A stretch of 64,000 nt of DNA from Methylotenera sp. (GTDB lineage Bacteria > Pseudomonadota > Gammaproteobacteria > Burkholderiales > Methylophilaceae): positions 1 through 64,000 of the forward strand of contig NZ_JAURYU010000036.1 in NCBI RefSeq assembly GCF_030653755.1, in the 5' to 3' direction. Position numbers and translations under genes: made by a program. Shown here piece by piece: positions 1-9,595 of this stretch; position 1 is the first letter of the stretch; every line of letters begins with the position of its first letter. The notes under the pieces were generated by a model. The model was given only the letters and a program-made list of their open reading frames with translations, made no database searches and was not told where the DNA came from.

Positions 1-54
1 ACCAGGGACCTACGGATTAACAGTCCGGCGCTCTACCAACTGAGCTATTGAGGA
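1..54 (-). tRNA. tRNA-Asn(GUU), 3' part cut by window edge
   Basis: The minus strand reads from the acceptor 5' strand (TCCTCAATAGCTCAG) through the anticodon loop CTGTTAATC, so the anticodon is GUU. The T-arm 3' half and acceptor end lie outside the window. It matches the complete tRNA-Asn just upstream except for one D-loop base (T here, C there). It is downstream of that copy in the same transcript direction. Confidence 0.95.
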
Positions 55-102
55 ATATTGGTTTCACTCGATATAAAACTTTAAATCAGAAGAAAAAGTA
101 TT

Positions 103-178
103 TGGCTCCTCAACCTGGGCTCGAACCAGGGACCTACGGATTAACAGTCCGGCGCTCTACCGACTGAGCTATTGAGGA
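103..178 (-). tRNA. tRNA-Asn(GUU)
   Basis: A complete 76-nt tRNA with an encoded CCA end. The acceptor stem TCCTCAA pairs with TTGAGGA, the T-loop is TTCGAGCCC, and the anticodon GUU sits in CTGTTAATC. It is the first gene of a tandem tRNA-Asn pair separated by about 48 nt and driven by a strong upstream promoter on the same strand. Confidence 0.97.
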
Positions 179-193
179 ATCGGTGAAGGCGCT

Positions 194-222
194 ATAATAC
201 TTATCGAGCGCGCTTTGGTCAA
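194..222 (-). promoter_or_regulatory. sigma-70 type promoter of the tRNA-Asn pair
   Basis: On the minus strand a -35 TTGACC and a -10 TATTAT are separated by exactly 17 bp, about 16 bp ahead of the mature tRNA 5' end. This is a near-consensus housekeeping promoter. Confidence 0.75.
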
Positions 223-252
223 TCACTACTCGCTAAAATCTAGGAAATTTTA

Positions 253-1587
253 ATGAAAAAAAATAAAAAAATATTAATTGGAATTCTGGTTTTAATTAGC
301 TTGTTGATTATTCTACCTTTTTTAATTTCAATCAGGTCTTACCTAAATGACGCCGAGGCACTTGTTAGTGATGAGTTGGGGGTGCCTGTGACTATTTCTT
401 CTGGCCGGTTGGTGTTATTTCCTAGCCCGCGAGTTGTCATCAACGGTTTAAATGTGGGGAAAAGCAGTGAACTGAAGGTGGAGCAGGTTACTGTCATCCC
501 ATCGTTAAGTACTATATTTTCTGAAACGAGAGTCATTGATATTGATATTATTAAGCCAATCGTCAAAAAATCGGCTATAGATATCGTATCTGCTATGCTT
601 GATAAACGTTCAGCATCAATTGGTCAGTCTAATGCTATTAATATCCAGCATATTACTGTCGATGAGCTAAGCTTTGACTGGCCAGACATGAAGTTACCAA
701 TGCTTAATCTTGAGGTTAATTTAACGGGCGCTAATCAATTAGACTCTGCGAAACTTGAGACGCTGGATGCAGCTTTAATTGCCAATATAACGCCTGAGGC
801 TGAGTCGTATTTAATTTCTGTTAGGGCTAAAAAATGGACATTACCAGTGGGGTTGCCTCTATTTGTTGATAGCGCCGAGCTTGATATGCATTTAAAAGCC
901 AACCGATTAGAGATTCCACGCGCGGATATTGCCATGTATGGCGGTAAAGTGACTGCTAATTTAAATCTGCTCTGGAATAAGAGTTGGCGCACTAATGGCA
1001 ACGTGAAAGTAGCGCATATTTCAGTTAAAGAGCCAAGCAGATTGGTAAGTAAGGCAGTTTATTTGAGTGGCAAATTATCCGGTAATGGATATTTCTCTGG
1101 CTCGGCAAAAGATGTTGCTGCATTAGCCGATCATCTGAATGCTGATTTTAAATTTAAAGTGAATGATGGCGTGCTGCATGGCTTAGATTTAATTAAAGTA
1201 GCAAGCTTATTAACTAAGCAAACCGTAGGTGGTCAGACTGCTTTTGATGAGTTTTCGGGTGTATTTAATGCTAAAGGTAAGCAATATCATTTAAATAACC
1301 TTGAAATAAGTTCAGGTCTTTTATCTGGAACAGGGCAGGTTAAGATTAACGCCAATAAAGAGCTGGATGGTGCTGGTGAAGTGGAGCTCAAGCGGAGTGC
1401 AAGCTTAGTAGCTATTCCGCTTGATGTGTCTGGTACTGTTGGGAGTCCAGTTGTTTTACCTTCTAAAGCAGCACTCGCTGGTGCGGTTGCAGGAACTGCA
1501 ATTCTAGGCCCAGGTGTTGGCACTAGTGTGGGGATAAAAGCTGCTGGTGCGATAGGTAAACTGAAAGGCTTATTTCAGGACGATTAA
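253..1587 (+). CDS. AsmA-family envelope protein
   Basis: A 444-residue protein. It has a positively charged N-terminus (MKKNKK) and one hydrophobic segment at about 7-27, so it should be anchored in the inner membrane with a large periplasmic part. The body is the beta-rich, low-complexity repeat typical of AsmA-like proteins, and around residue 300 it has the AsmA C-terminal signature (VNDGVLHGLDLIKVASLL). The C-terminus is Gly/Ala-rich. AsmA-like proteins are thought to move phospholipids between the membranes, but the exact substrate cannot be read here. The ATG at 253 follows a weak AGGAAA. It stands alone, divergent from the tRNA-Asn pair. Confidence 0.8.
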   Translation: MKKNKKILIGILVLISLLIILPFLISIRSYLNDAEALVSDELGVPVTISSGRLVLFPSPRVVINGLNVGKSSELKVEQVTVIPSLSTIFSETRVIDIDIIKPIVKKSAIDIVSAMLDKRSASIGQSNAINIQHITVDELSFDWPDMKLPMLNLEVNLTGANQLDSAKLETLDAALIANITPEAESYLISVRAKKWTLPVGLPLFVDSAELDMHLKANRLEIPRADIAMYGGKVTANLNLLWNKSWRTNGNVKVAHISVKEPSRLVSKAVYLSGKLSGNGYFSGSAKDVAALADHLNADFKFKVNDGVLHGLDLIKVASLLTKQTVGGQTAFDEFSGVFNAKGKQYHLNNLEISSGLLSGTGQVKINANKELDGAGEVELKRSASLVAIPLDVSGTVGSPVVLPSKAALAGAVAGTAILGPGVGTSVGIKAAGAIGKLKGLFQDD

Positions 1588-1705
1588 CCGTTCTAAATAA
1601 TCCTTATTTTCAGTGTGTTAAGATGTTTTTGCATCCATTTAGCACGGCTAAATATTTTTGACTTAGCCATGCCGCACTGATTTTTCATTTTACTGGGTTC
1701 GTATT

Positions 1706-2908
1706 TTATTGTAGTGCTTTTTCAATACGATCCAGTGCGTTACGTAAGTTATCCATTGATGTTGCAAATGAAATTCTGAAGTAACCTTCTGCCCCAAACG
1801 CTGAGCCTGGTACAACGGCAACATCAAACGCTTCGAGCAAGTATTCAGCGAGTGCCATATCGGTCGCTGCTTTAATCTTTCCTGCTTTAAATAAAGTATC
1901 AATCGCACCGCGTGCGTCAGGAAATGCATAAAAAGCGCCGCCAGCCATCAGACAGCTTAAGCCAGGCATGCTATTGAAGCGGTTGACAACATAGGTGTGA
2001 CGCTCTTTAAATGCCGTGACCATTGGTACGATACATTCTTGAGAGCCTTCAAGAGCAGCTTGTGCTGCTACTTGAGAGATTGAAGTAGGGTTGCTAGTCG
2101 ATTGAGATTGTAAAATCTCCATCGCTTTAATAATGTATGCTGGTCCTGCTGCATAACCAATACGCCAGCCAGTCATCGAGTAAGCTTTAGATACACCATT
2201 AAGCACAATGCAACGGTCTTTTAGTGCTGGTGTTGCATTCAATATGTTGTAAAACTGGTTACCAGTTAAATTAACATGTTCATACATATCATCGGTTGCA
2301 ACTAAAACATGTGGATGTTTAAGCAAAACCTCACCTAATGATTGTAACTCGGCGAGTGTGTACACAGCGCCCGTCGGGTTTGACGGTGAGTTGATCATAA
2401 ACAGTTTTGTTTGTGGTGTGATTGCGGCTTCTAATTGGGCTGCTGTGAGTTTAAACCCTTGCTCAATACCACATTCCAGAATCACTGGTTTAGCTTCTGC
2501 AACTAACGCAATGTCTGCGTAAGACACCCAGTATGGTGCGGGGATAATGACCTCATCCCCTTTATTCAGTACAGCTAAGCATAGGTTGAAAATAGTTTGT
2601 TTGCCACCAACCCCTACAATCACTTCATTGAGTGCGTAGTCAAAACCATTCTCGTTCTTAAATTTTGCAACAATCGCTTTTTTTAGGCCTGGAATACCAG
2701 CAACGGGAGTGTATTTTGTAAAACCAGCATCAATCGCGGCTTTAGCTGCATCTTTAATGTGTTGCGGTGTATCAAAGTCTGGTTCTCCAGCGGCTAAGCC
2801 GATAATGTCTCGACCTTCAGCTTTGTATTTACCTGCTTTAGCGGTAATGGCCAGTGTAGGAGACTCTTTGATTGATAAAACGCGTTGAGATAATACGGAG
2901 TGTGACAA
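1706..2908 (-). CDS. aspC: Aspartate aminotransferase (class I, PLP)
   Basis: A 400-residue fold-type I aminotransferase that moves amino groups between aspartate and 2-oxoglutarate. The N-terminus has the substrate-arm motif GLAAGEPDFDTP, and the PLP lysine is Lys241 in SKAYSMTGWRIG. The sequence matches the subgroup (Thermus/Rhizobium type) often annotated as aspC or aatA. Some members also act on prephenate, which cannot be decided from sequence alone. It is preceded on the minus strand by the protease gene, separated by 152 bp with a hairpin, so it probably has its own promoter. Confidence 0.88.
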   Translation of the reverse strand: MSHSVLSQRVLSIKESPTLAITAKAGKYKAEGRDIIGLAAGEPDFDTPQHIKDAAKAAIDAGFTKYTPVAGIPGLKKAIVAKFKNENGFDYALNEVIVGVGGKQTIFNLCLAVLNKGDEVIIPAPYWVSYADIALVAEAKPVILECGIEQGFKLTAAQLEAAITPQTKLFMINSPSNPTGAVYTLAELQSLGEVLLKHPHVLVATDDMYEHVNLTGNQFYNILNATPALKDRCIVLNGVSKAYSMTGWRIGYAAGPAYIIKAMEILQSQSTSNPTSISQVAAQAALEGSQECIVPMVTAFKERHTYVVNRFNSMPGLSCLMAGGAFYAFPDARGAIDTLFKAGKIKAATDMALAEYLLEAFDVAVVPGSAFGAEGYFRISFATSMDNLRNALDRIEKALQ

Positions 2909-3010
2909 GGTCTGTTCCTTAAGACAAATTTGTATGTAACCAGTTGAATTGCCGCCATTTTACGCACAAATATGTTTATTAGGAATAGTGCAGCATTTAA
3001 AATGTTTAAC

Positions 3011-3038
3011 AAGGCAGCAAGTATCATCATGCTGCCTT
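3011..3038 (-). terminator. Hairpin between the protease and aminotransferase genes
   Basis: Perfect 9-bp arms AAGGCAGCA / TGCTGCCTT enclose a 10-nt loop, just after the stop of the minus-strand protease gene. On the minus strand the T-tract is poor (GTTAAACATTTT). It is a likely but weak terminator of the protease transcript. Confidence 0.5.
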
Positions 3039-3060
3039 GTGTTTTGTTGCTAAGGTATTG

Positions 3061-4068
3061 TTAGCATTGAATATTGCAGCCTAACATTTCACCGAATTCT
3101 TTTGCTAAATTTTCATCAATTTTAGCAATGGTCGAATTAATCTTGCTCACGCTGTCTTGATCGCCTGCTGCTTGTGCAATTGCACCAAGCCTAAATAATG
3201 CATTGGTGTTGTTTGCATCTAGCACTACTGACTGATGATATGACTGCTTTGCTTCATCTGTTTTGTTTAACTTTTCTTGAGCTACGCCAAGCTCGTACCA
3301 AGCCTCTGTGTCTTTAGGATGAATTTCAGTCCACTTAGTTGCAACTTGCATTAACTTCGGCCAATCTTGATTAATTTCAGGGATGGCCATTTGCATGAAA
3401 AATGGCTTGTTGTTATCTTCTTCTTCCCAAAATGCTTTGCCTGTAATGGGAAATGTGGTTTCAACAGGAAGCTTCTCTAAATTAGCTAACCATTCAATAG
3501 GGAGTGAGTAAAAGTAGGCTGGACGACCAGGTGTTTTAAAAGTATTAATGCCTAAAAGATTACCTTCAAGGTCAAATATGCCGCTACCACTTGCACCCAT
3601 TAAAAACTTAGCACTGCTACGGATAACCATGCCACCGTCAAAGTCATAAGTGGTTTTAATAACACCTGAGGAGGTAAGTGGTGCAAGCACGCCATTAGAG
3701 TGGCCAATGGATAAGACTTCCTGACCTCTTTTAATATTAGCACTGCTGCCGATAGGCGCAGGCGTGAACGGAAGTTTCGCTGTCACTAAACATAAGTCAT
3801 GCCAACGATCTGCTTGTACTGAATCTATCTCATAAGTGTCTTCGCCACGGGCAACCCAAGGTGACTTAGTGCTACGAAAGATATGGCAATTAGTAATCAC
3901 TTTGTTTTCAGCAACAACAACGCCAGAACCATATGCCAAACCACCGCTACTATTGTATCCACGTATCATGACAACGGATTGTAAAGATTTAAGTACTTTA
4001 GCCTGATCTAATGCTAAAGCGGTTTGTGCAAAACTCATTAATGCTGTAAGCAGAATTAATCCACGCAT
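3061..4068 (-). CDS. Secreted trypsin-like serine protease with C-terminal TPRs
   Basis: 335 residues from the ATG at 4068. That start is chosen because GGAG lies 6 nt upstream; a TTG twelve bases earlier is also open. A signal peptide (LILLTALMSFAQTALA) points to export. The catalytic triad of a chymotrypsin-like/HtrA-like fold is visible: His in VITNCHIF, Asp in RWHDLCLV and Ser in MGASGSGIFD. The last third, from about residue 235, has tetratricopeptide-type helices (DTEAWYELGVAQEKLNKTDEA and the following repeat). No PDZ domain is seen, unlike DegP. The TPR part probably binds a partner or substrate. It appears to be transcribed alone. Confidence 0.8.
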   Translation of the reverse strand: MRGLILLTALMSFAQTALALDQAKVLKSLQSVVMIRGYNSSGGLAYGSGVVVAENKVITNCHIFRSTKSPWVARGEDTYEIDSVQADRWHDLCLVTAKLPFTPAPIGSSANIKRGQEVLSIGHSNGVLAPLTSSGVIKTTYDFDGGMVIRSSAKFLMGASGSGIFDLEGNLLGINTFKTPGRPAYFYSLPIEWLANLEKLPVETTFPITGKAFWEEEDNNKPFFMQMAIPEINQDWPKLMQVATKWTEIHPKDTEAWYELGVAQEKLNKTDEAKQSYHQSVVLDANNTNALFRLGAIAQAAGDQDSVSKINSTIAKIDENLAKEFGEMLGCNIQC

Positions 4069-4312
4069 AAGTGACTCCAAAAGTTAATGTTTTCTGATTA
4101 TTTAGTGCAAACTGATTTATACGGCTAATCTCTAACAGCTTAATGATTGATACTTAAACTAAGTGGTTAATTGAGCCTCTGTTAAATGACTATTGAGTAT
4201 TAGCAAAGTTCTAACCATTCATCATTTCAAGAAAATTTGGATATATATAGTTATATAGAGGCTAATGTTTTTTCTGTTAAAATTTAAGTGTTTATATAAA
4301 TAAAAGCATAAC

Positions 4313-6346
4313 GTGTTCGTTACATTTCCTAATAGTAAGTATCAACTGCATCAGCCTTTTCCTCCTGCTGGCGATCAGCCACAGGCGATTGATAAATTAA
4401 CGCAAGGTGTTAATGATGGGTTGAAGTTTCAAACTTTGCTTGGCGTCACTGGCTCAGGTAAAACCTTTACCATGGCTAATGTAATTGCGCGCACGGGTCG
4501 CCCAGCGATTGTGATGGCACCAAACAAAACGCTAGCTGCACAGTTATATAGTGAGTTTCGAGAGTTTTTCCCTAACAATTCCGTTGAGTATTTTGTAAGT
4601 TATTACGATTACTACCAACCTGAAGCGTATGTTCCATCACGTGATTTGTTTATTGAAAAAGACTCCAGCATCAATGAGCATATAGAGCAGATGCGACTTT
4701 CTGCAACCAAAGCGCTATTAGAGCGTGAAGACAGTATTATTGTAGCGACCGTCTCGGCCATTTACGGGATTGGTGATCCAACTGACTATCATGGCATGGT
4801 GTTACATGTGCAGCAGGGCGAGAAAATACCCCAGCGCGATATGATTACACGTCTAGTAGGGATGCAATACGACCGAAATGAGTTTGACTTCTCGCGTGGT
4901 ACTTTCAGGGTGCGTGGCGATGTGATTGACGTATTCCCAGCAGAAAATAATGAAACTGCGGTCCGCATCTCCATGTTCGATGATGAAATTGAATCAATCA
5001 CTTTATTTGACCCGCTGACAGGTCAAATTTTTAATAAAATCCCTCGTTATACGGTTTACCCTTCAAGCCACTATGTTACGCCGCGCGAGACGACGATTCG
5101 TGCGATGGAAAAAATCAAGCATGAACTTAAAGACCGTGTGAGCTTTTATATTCAGAATAATAAGCTGGTAGAAGCCGCTAGAATTGAACAGCGCACACGC
5201 TTTGACCTTGAAATGCTCAATGAAATTGGTTTTTGCAAAGGTATTGAAAACTACTCACGCCATCTTTCAGGACGTAACCCAGGCGATCCTCCGCCTACGC
5301 TGATTGATTATTTGCCTGAAAATGCGCTCATGATTATTGATGAAAGTCACGTGACCGTGCCGCAAGTAGGGGGTATGTATAAAGGCGATCGTTCACGTAA
5401 AGAAAACTTGGTAGATTATGGCTGGCGATTACCATCAGCATTAGATAATCGACCTTTAAAGTTTGAAGAGTTTGAGCACATTATGCGTCAGTGTGTGTTT
5501 GTTTCTGCAACGCCATCTGACTACGAAAAAAACCATCAGCAACAAGTAGTTGAAATGATTGCCCGCCCAACAGGGTTGATTGATCCCGAAATCATCGTCA
5601 AGCCTGCTGATACGCAAGTAGATGATCTGCTAGGTGAAATTAAAAAACGTGTTGATATTGGTGAGCGCGTTTTAGCAACCACACTGACTAAGCGCATGGC
5701 AGAAGACTTAACTGATTATTTGAGTGAGCATGGCGTTAAAACACGTTATTTGCATAGCGATATTGATACCGTAGAGCGTGTGGAGATTATTCGTGATTTG
5801 CGCCTTGGTGAGTTTGATGTGCTGGTTGGCATTAACTTGTTACGCGAAGGTTTGGATATCCCAGAGGTATCTTTGGTAGCGGTGTTGGATGCTGATAAGG
5901 AAGGCTTTTTACGTTCTGAACGAAGTTTGATTCAAACGGCAGGGCGCGCTGCACGTAATTTAAATGGACAAGTAATTTTTTATGCGAACAAAATCACGCG
6001 CAGTATGAAGCTGGCGATGGATGAAACTGAGCGTAGGCGGGGTGTTCAGCGTGCCTTTAATGAGGCGAACGGCATAGTACCTAAAGGGGTAACCAAACGT
6101 ATTAAAGATATTATTGATGGTGTTTATGATAAAGATGAAGCATTGCGTGAGCGTAAAGCCTTGCAAGACCAAGCGAGTTACGAATCTTTAAGTGAAAAAC
6201 AAATCACAAAAGAAATGAAACGCTTGGAAAAAGCCATGCACGATGCGGCTAAAAACTTAGAGTTTGAAAAAGCCGCTGACTTTAGAGATCAGCTTAAAAA
6301 ACTCAGAATTAAGTTTTACGGTGCAGAAATGCCTGACCTTGTTTAG
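4313..6346 (+). CDS. uvrB: Excinuclease ABC subunit B
   Basis: A 677-residue nucleotide-excision-repair helicase-like subunit that receives damaged DNA from UvrA and recruits UvrC. Walker A is GVTGSGKT at residues 44-51, the beta-hairpin region is [15 protein letters not shown], and helicase motifs include DESHVTVPQ and [11 protein letters not shown]-terminal UVR coiled coil (about residues 635-670) should contact UvrC. Length is normal. The start is a GTG with no good ribosome-binding site; no better in-frame start is available. No CTGT-N8-ACAG LexA box was found in the 230 bp upstream, so SOS control is not evident. Confidence 0.96.
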   Translation: MFVTFPNSKYQLHQPFPPAGDQPQAIDKLTQGVNDGLKFQTLLGVTGSGKTFTMANVIARTGRPAIVMAPNKTLAAQLYSEFREFFPNNSVEYFVSYYDYYQPEAYVPSRDLFIEKDSSINEHIEQMRLSATKALLEREDSIIVATVSAIYGIGDPTDYHGMVLHVQQGEKIPQRDMITRLVGMQYDRNEFDFSRGTFRVRGDVIDVFPAENNETAVRISMFDDEIESITLFDPLTGQIFNKIPRYTVYPSSHYVTPRETTIRAMEKIKHELKDRVSFYIQNNKLVEAARIEQRTRFDLEMLNEIGFCKGIENYSRHLSGRNPGDPPPTLIDYLPENALMIIDESHVTVPQVGGMYKGDRSRKENLVDYGWRLPSALDNRPLKFEEFEHIMRQCVFVSATPSDYEKNHQQQVVEMIARPTGLIDPEIIVKPADTQVDDLLGEIKKRVDIGERVLATTLTKRMAEDLTDYLSEHGVKTRYLHSDIDTVERVEIIRDLRLGEFDVLVGINLLREGLDIPEVSLVAVLDADKEGFLRSERSLIQTAGRAARNLNGQVIFYANKITRSMKLAMDETERRRGVQRAFNEANGIVPKGVTKRIKDIIDGVYDKDEALRERKALQDQASYESLSEKQITKEMKRLEKAMHDAAKNLEFEKAADFRDQLKKLRIKFYGAEMPDLV

Positions 6347-6440
6347 ATGTTAGGTTGGCATTAAAGGCTAATATTTAAAACTAAAAAAGACAATTCATCA
6401 TGGGAAATGCCACAAAACAATTGATTTTATTAAATATAAT

Positions 6441-6469
6441 TTGATTAGTGGCGTGGTTTTGTCTATAAT
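6441..6469 (+). promoter_or_regulatory. Promoter of the rpsF operon
   Basis: TTGATT and a perfect TATAAT (6464-6469) are separated by 17 bp. This predicts transcription from about 6476, giving a leader of roughly 90 nt before rpsF. It is the best match to the housekeeping consensus in the region. Confidence 0.7.
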
Positions 6470-6563
6470 TCCGCGCTTGCTTGGTAGCGATATCAAGTAG
6501 TGATTGATTTTTTACCTTGTCACACTACATAAAGTAGGTGGCTTTTATCCAAAAGGAGTGTCT

Positions 6564-6959
6564 ATGAGACATTATGAAGTAGTATTTATCGTCCATCCGG
6601 ACCAAAGCGAGCAAGTGCCAGCGATGATTGAGCGTTACCGTGCGCTAATCACCACTAACGGTGGCGCAATTCACCGTTTAGAAGACTGGGGCCGTCGTCA
6701 ATTGGCTTATCCAATCCAAAAAATCCACAAAGCACATTACGTGTTAATGAACATTGAATGTAACCAAACAGTGTTAGAAGAATTAGAGCATGGCTTTAAA
6801 TTCAATGATGCAGTATTGCGTCATCTAACAATGGCTACTAAAACTGCTGTAACTGCGCCATCACCAATGATGAAAGAAGAGAAATCTAAATCAGTGTTGA
6901 GTAAAGATGCAGCTCCAGCTCCAGCTCCAGCTGCCCCTACAGAGGCAGCTGCTGCTTAA
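6564..6959 (+). CDS. rpsF: 30S ribosomal protein S6
   Basis: 131 residues starting [15 protein letters not shown], the standard S6 N-terminus. The ATG at 6564 is preceded by AAAAGGAG at good spacing; an upstream in-frame start would add 20 residues without family support. S6 binds the central domain of 16S rRNA together with S18, encoded two genes downstream. The C-terminus carries a proline/alanine-rich tail ([14 protein letters not shown]) in place of the acidic tail of E. coli S6. First gene of rpsF-priB-rpsR-rplI. Confidence 0.97.
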   Translation: MRHYEVVFIVHPDQSEQVPAMIERYRALITTNGGAIHRLEDWGRRQLAYPIQKIHKAHYVLMNIECNQTVLEELEHGFKFNDAVLRHLTMATKTAVTAPSPMMKEEKSKSVLSKDAAPAPAPAAPTEAAAA

Positions 6960-7244
6960 TTGAATAAATTGGTGATACAAGCGGAGGTAGTGCAAATTGA
7001 ACCGCTTCGCTACACACCAGCAGGCATACCGTTGTTAAGTGTTGTATTGCGACATGTTTCAGAGCAAATTGAAGCTGGCATGAAGCGTAAAGTAGAGTGT
7101 GATGTTAATGCAGTAGTTCTAGGTGACTTGGCATTAAAAGGTTTAAAGCAGGGCGTTCAAGTAGTAGCTCAAGGTTTTTTAGCTAAACGCAGTCTTAAAA
7201 GCACACAATTGGTTATGCATATTAATGACATAAAGACTATGTAA
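6960..7244 (+). CDS. priB: Primosomal replication protein N
   Basis: A 94-residue OB-fold single-strand DNA-binding protein that helps PriA restart stalled replication forks. The sequence (NKLVIQAEVVQIEPLRYTPAG at the start, MHINDIKTM at the end) matches PriB, and its place between rpsF and rpsR is the conserved one. The start is TTG, placed directly after the TAA of rpsF with no gap, so translation is probably coupled to S6. No independent ribosome-binding site is visible apart from sequence inside the rpsF tail. Confidence 0.9.
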   Translation: MNKLVIQAEVVQIEPLRYTPAGIPLLSVVLRHVSEQIEAGMKRKVECDVNAVVLGDLALKGLKQGVQVVAQGFLAKRSLKSTQLVMHINDIKTM

Positions 7245-7282
7245 GCAGCGCTTACGTAAATTAAAGAATTTAGGAGTTTAAG

Positions 7283-7516
7283 ATGGCAAGAGATATGTAC
7301 AAACGCCGCCGTTACTGCCGTTTTTCAGCAGAAGGCATCAAAGAAGTAGATTACAAAGATGTTGATCTTTTAAAAGATTTCATCTCAGAAAATGCAAAAA
7401 TCATCCCAGCACGTATGACGGGTACTAAAGCTCGCTATCAACGTCAATTAACATCAGCGGTTAAACGCGCTCGTTTCTTGGCATTGTTACCATACACTGA
7501 CAAACACCCAGGCTAA
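7283..7516 (+). CDS. rpsR: 30S ribosomal protein S18
   Basis: 77 residues, [14 protein letters not shown] to YTDKHPG, a full-length S18. It forms a heterodimer with S6 on the ribosomal platform. TAGGAG precedes the ATG. It lies 38 bp after priB and 11 bp before rplI in one operon. Confidence 0.97.
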   Translation: MARDMYKRRRYCRFSAEGIKEVDYKDVDLLKDFISENAKIIPARMTGTKARYQRQLTSAVKRARFLALLPYTDKHPG

Positions 7517-7527
7517 GGAGATTTAAG

Positions 7528-7977
7528 ATGCAAGTAATTTTATTAGAAAAAGTAGCTAACCTTGGTGTATTAGGTGATGTTGTTAAAGTTAAAGACGGTT
7601 TCGGTCGTAACTTTTTGATTCCACAAGGTAAAGCTAAACGTGCAACTGAAGCTAACAAAGCTGAATTTGCGGCACGCCGTGTTGAATTAGAAAAGCAACA
7701 AGCTGCAATTTTAGCTGCTTCACAAGCACGTGGCGAAAAATTAGCTGGTTTTGTTGTGACAGTTACTCAAAAAGCTGGTGTTGACGGTCGTTTGTTTGGT
7801 TCTGTAACAAACGGTGACATCGCTGAAGCTTTAGTTGCTCAAGGCCATGACGTTGCTAAATCATTGGTTCGTTTACCAAACGGTCCATTGAAAACAATTG
7901 GTGATCACGCTGTAACAGTTGCGTTACATCATGACGTAGTAGTAGACATCACTGTAACAGTGATTGCTGAAGCGTAA
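7528..7977 (+). CDS. rplI: 50S ribosomal protein L9
   Basis: 149 residues with the L9 N-terminal domain ([22 protein letters not shown]), a connecting helix and the C-terminal domain that binds 23S rRNA and projects from the subunit. AAGGAG precedes the ATG. Last gene of the operon, followed by a strong terminator. Confidence 0.97.
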   Translation: MQVILLEKVANLGVLGDVVKVKDGFGRNFLIPQGKAKRATEANKAEFAARRVELEKQQAAILAASQARGEKLAGFVVTVTQKAGVDGRLFGSVTNGDIAEALVAQGHDVAKSLVRLPNGPLKTIGDHAVTVALHHDVVVDITVTVIAEA

Positions 7978-7992
7978 TTAAGTTATTGCTTT

Positions 7993-8025
7993 AAAAAAGC
8001 CGACCTGATGGTCGGCTTTTTTTTT
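7993..8025 (+). terminator. Rho-independent terminator of rpsF-rplI
   Basis: Stem AAGCCGACC / GGTCGGCTT with a TGAT loop is followed by a run of nine T. It closes the ribosomal operon and separates it from dnaB. Confidence 0.92.
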
Positions 8026-8154
8026 AACAAACTTAAAACCATTGTAGATGTTGAGTTTGTAGCCTGAAATTAGCATGTTAATCCCACAGTCTTTTCATCA
8101 AGAACCATCTAATTTCTATCGTGGTGAATAATCGACTTTAGATTGCATAAACCC

Positions 8155-8183
8155 TTAGCGAGTTAATCGCGCACTGATATAAT
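8155..8183 (+). promoter_or_regulatory. Putative dnaB promoter placed against the start codon
   Basis: A perfect TATAAT (8178-8183) lies 17 bp after TTAGCG. Transcription would begin near 8190, at the second in-frame ATG (8191). The -10 is strong and the -35 weak. Confidence 0.5.
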
Positions 8184-8184
8184 C

Positions 8185-9573
8185 ATGCTTATGGCTGATG
8201 AACAATTAGATGCACTCAAAGTACCCCCACATTCTGTAGAAGCAGAGCAATCCGTTATTGGAGGCTTGCTACTTGAAAATGAAGCACTGGATAAAGTTGC
8301 TGATATCCTTAGCGCTAAAGACTTTTACCGCTACGATCATAAGCTTATTTTTGAGCATATTTCCAAACTTATTGAGCATAACAAGCCAGCTGATATCGTC
8401 ACGGTAGCAGAGTCTCTGGAAAATGCAGCCGAACTTTCTGGGGTTGGTGGTATTGCCTACCTAGGGTTGTTGGCCCAAAACACACCGACAGCAGCTAATA
8501 TTCGACGATATGCAGAAATTGTGCATGAGCGCTTTGTGATGCGCCAATTAGTGACTGTGGGTTCAGGTATTGCAGAAAGCGCTTACGCACCCAATGGTCG
8601 TGATGCGCAGCAGTTACTAGATGAAGCTGAAGCCAAAATATTTCAGATTGCTGAAGGTGGCAAACGTAGCACTGAGGGCTTTATTGATATTAAAGTGCTA
8701 TTGCCACAGGTCGCTGACCGTATTGACCAGTTGTTCTCACGTGATAATCAATCAGACGTCACTGGCATTCCAACTGGTTTTGCAGACTTAGACTCAATGA
8801 CGTCTGGTCTTCAAGGTGGGGATTTAGTGATTGTCGCAGGGCGACCATCGATGGGTAAGACGGCTTTCTCACTGAATATTGCAGAAAACGTAGCGCTTGA
8901 TACTGGTTTGCCTGTTGCTGTGTTCTCGATGGAGATGGCAGGCACACAGCTTGCAATGCGTATGATTGGTTCCGTTGGCCGCTTAGATCAACACCGTATG
9001 CGTACTGGTCGATTAGAAGATGAAGATTGGGAAAAATTAACGACCGCATTAGGTAAGCTAAACGAAGCACCTATCTTTATTGATGAAGGTGCAGGTTTAA
9101 GCAGCTTTGATGTGCGTGCAAGAGCACGTAGGCTGCATCGCCAAACAGGTAAATTGGGTTTGATCGTGATCGATTACTTACAATTGATGGCAGCCCCTGC
9201 AGGTAAGCAAGGTGAAAACCGAGCAACCGAAATTTCTGAAATTTCACGGTCATTAAAAGCCTTGGCTAAAGAGTTAGATGTGCCAGTGATTGCACTTTCT
9301 CAGCTTAACCGAAGCGTGGAGCAGCGCCCAGATAAACGTCCCGTAATGAGTGACTTGCGTGAGTCAGGCGCGATTGAGCAGGATGCTGACGTTATCTTGT
9401 TTATTTATCGTGACGAGGTTTATAACCCTGATACCCCAGATAAGGGCACAGCAGAGATTATCATTGGTAAACAACGTAACGGTCCAATCGGTAGGGTCAG
9501 ATTGACGTTCCTTGGTCAACATACGCGCTTTGAGAACTTTGCTGGTAGCGGTCATATGTCAGATGAGTACTAG
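8185..9573 (+). CDS. dnaB: Replicative DNA helicase
   Basis: 462 residues (460 if the ATG at 8191 is used). The N-terminal DnaB domain begins at VPPHSVEAEQSVIGGLL. The RecA-like motor follows, with Walker A GRPSMGKT at 219-226, Walker B LIVIDYLQLM and the DnaB motif SQLNRSVEQRPDKRP. The hexamer unwinds DNA 5'-3' at the fork and recruits primase. No intein is present. No ribosome-binding site is visible before either ATG, and a TATAAT ends one base before the first, which raises a leaderless mRNA. alr follows after 22 bp. Confidence 0.96.
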   Translation: MLMADEQLDALKVPPHSVEAEQSVIGGLLLENEALDKVADILSAKDFYRYDHKLIFEHISKLIEHNKPADIVTVAESLENAAELSGVGGIAYLGLLAQNTPTAANIRRYAEIVHERFVMRQLVTVGSGIAESAYAPNGRDAQQLLDEAEAKIFQIAEGGKRSTEGFIDIKVLLPQVADRIDQLFSRDNQSDVTGIPTGFADLDSMTSGLQGGDLVIVAGRPSMGKTAFSLNIAENVALDTGLPVAVFSMEMAGTQLAMRMIGSVGRLDQHRMRTGRLEDEDWEKLTTALGKLNEAPIFIDEGAGLSSFDVRARARRLHRQTGKLGLIVIDYLQLMAAPAGKQGENRATEISEISRSLKALAKELDVPVIALSQLNRSVEQRPDKRPVMSDLRESGAIEQDADVILFIYRDEVYNPDTPDKGTAEIIIGKQRNGPIGRVRLTFLGQHTRFENFAGSGHMSDEY

Positions 9574-9595
9574 ACAGATTAGCTAGAGTAAAGCA

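Noticed and set aside
4081-4312. LexA/SOS box upstream of uvrB
   Set aside because: A CTGT occurs before uvrB but no matching ACAG follows at 8 bp.
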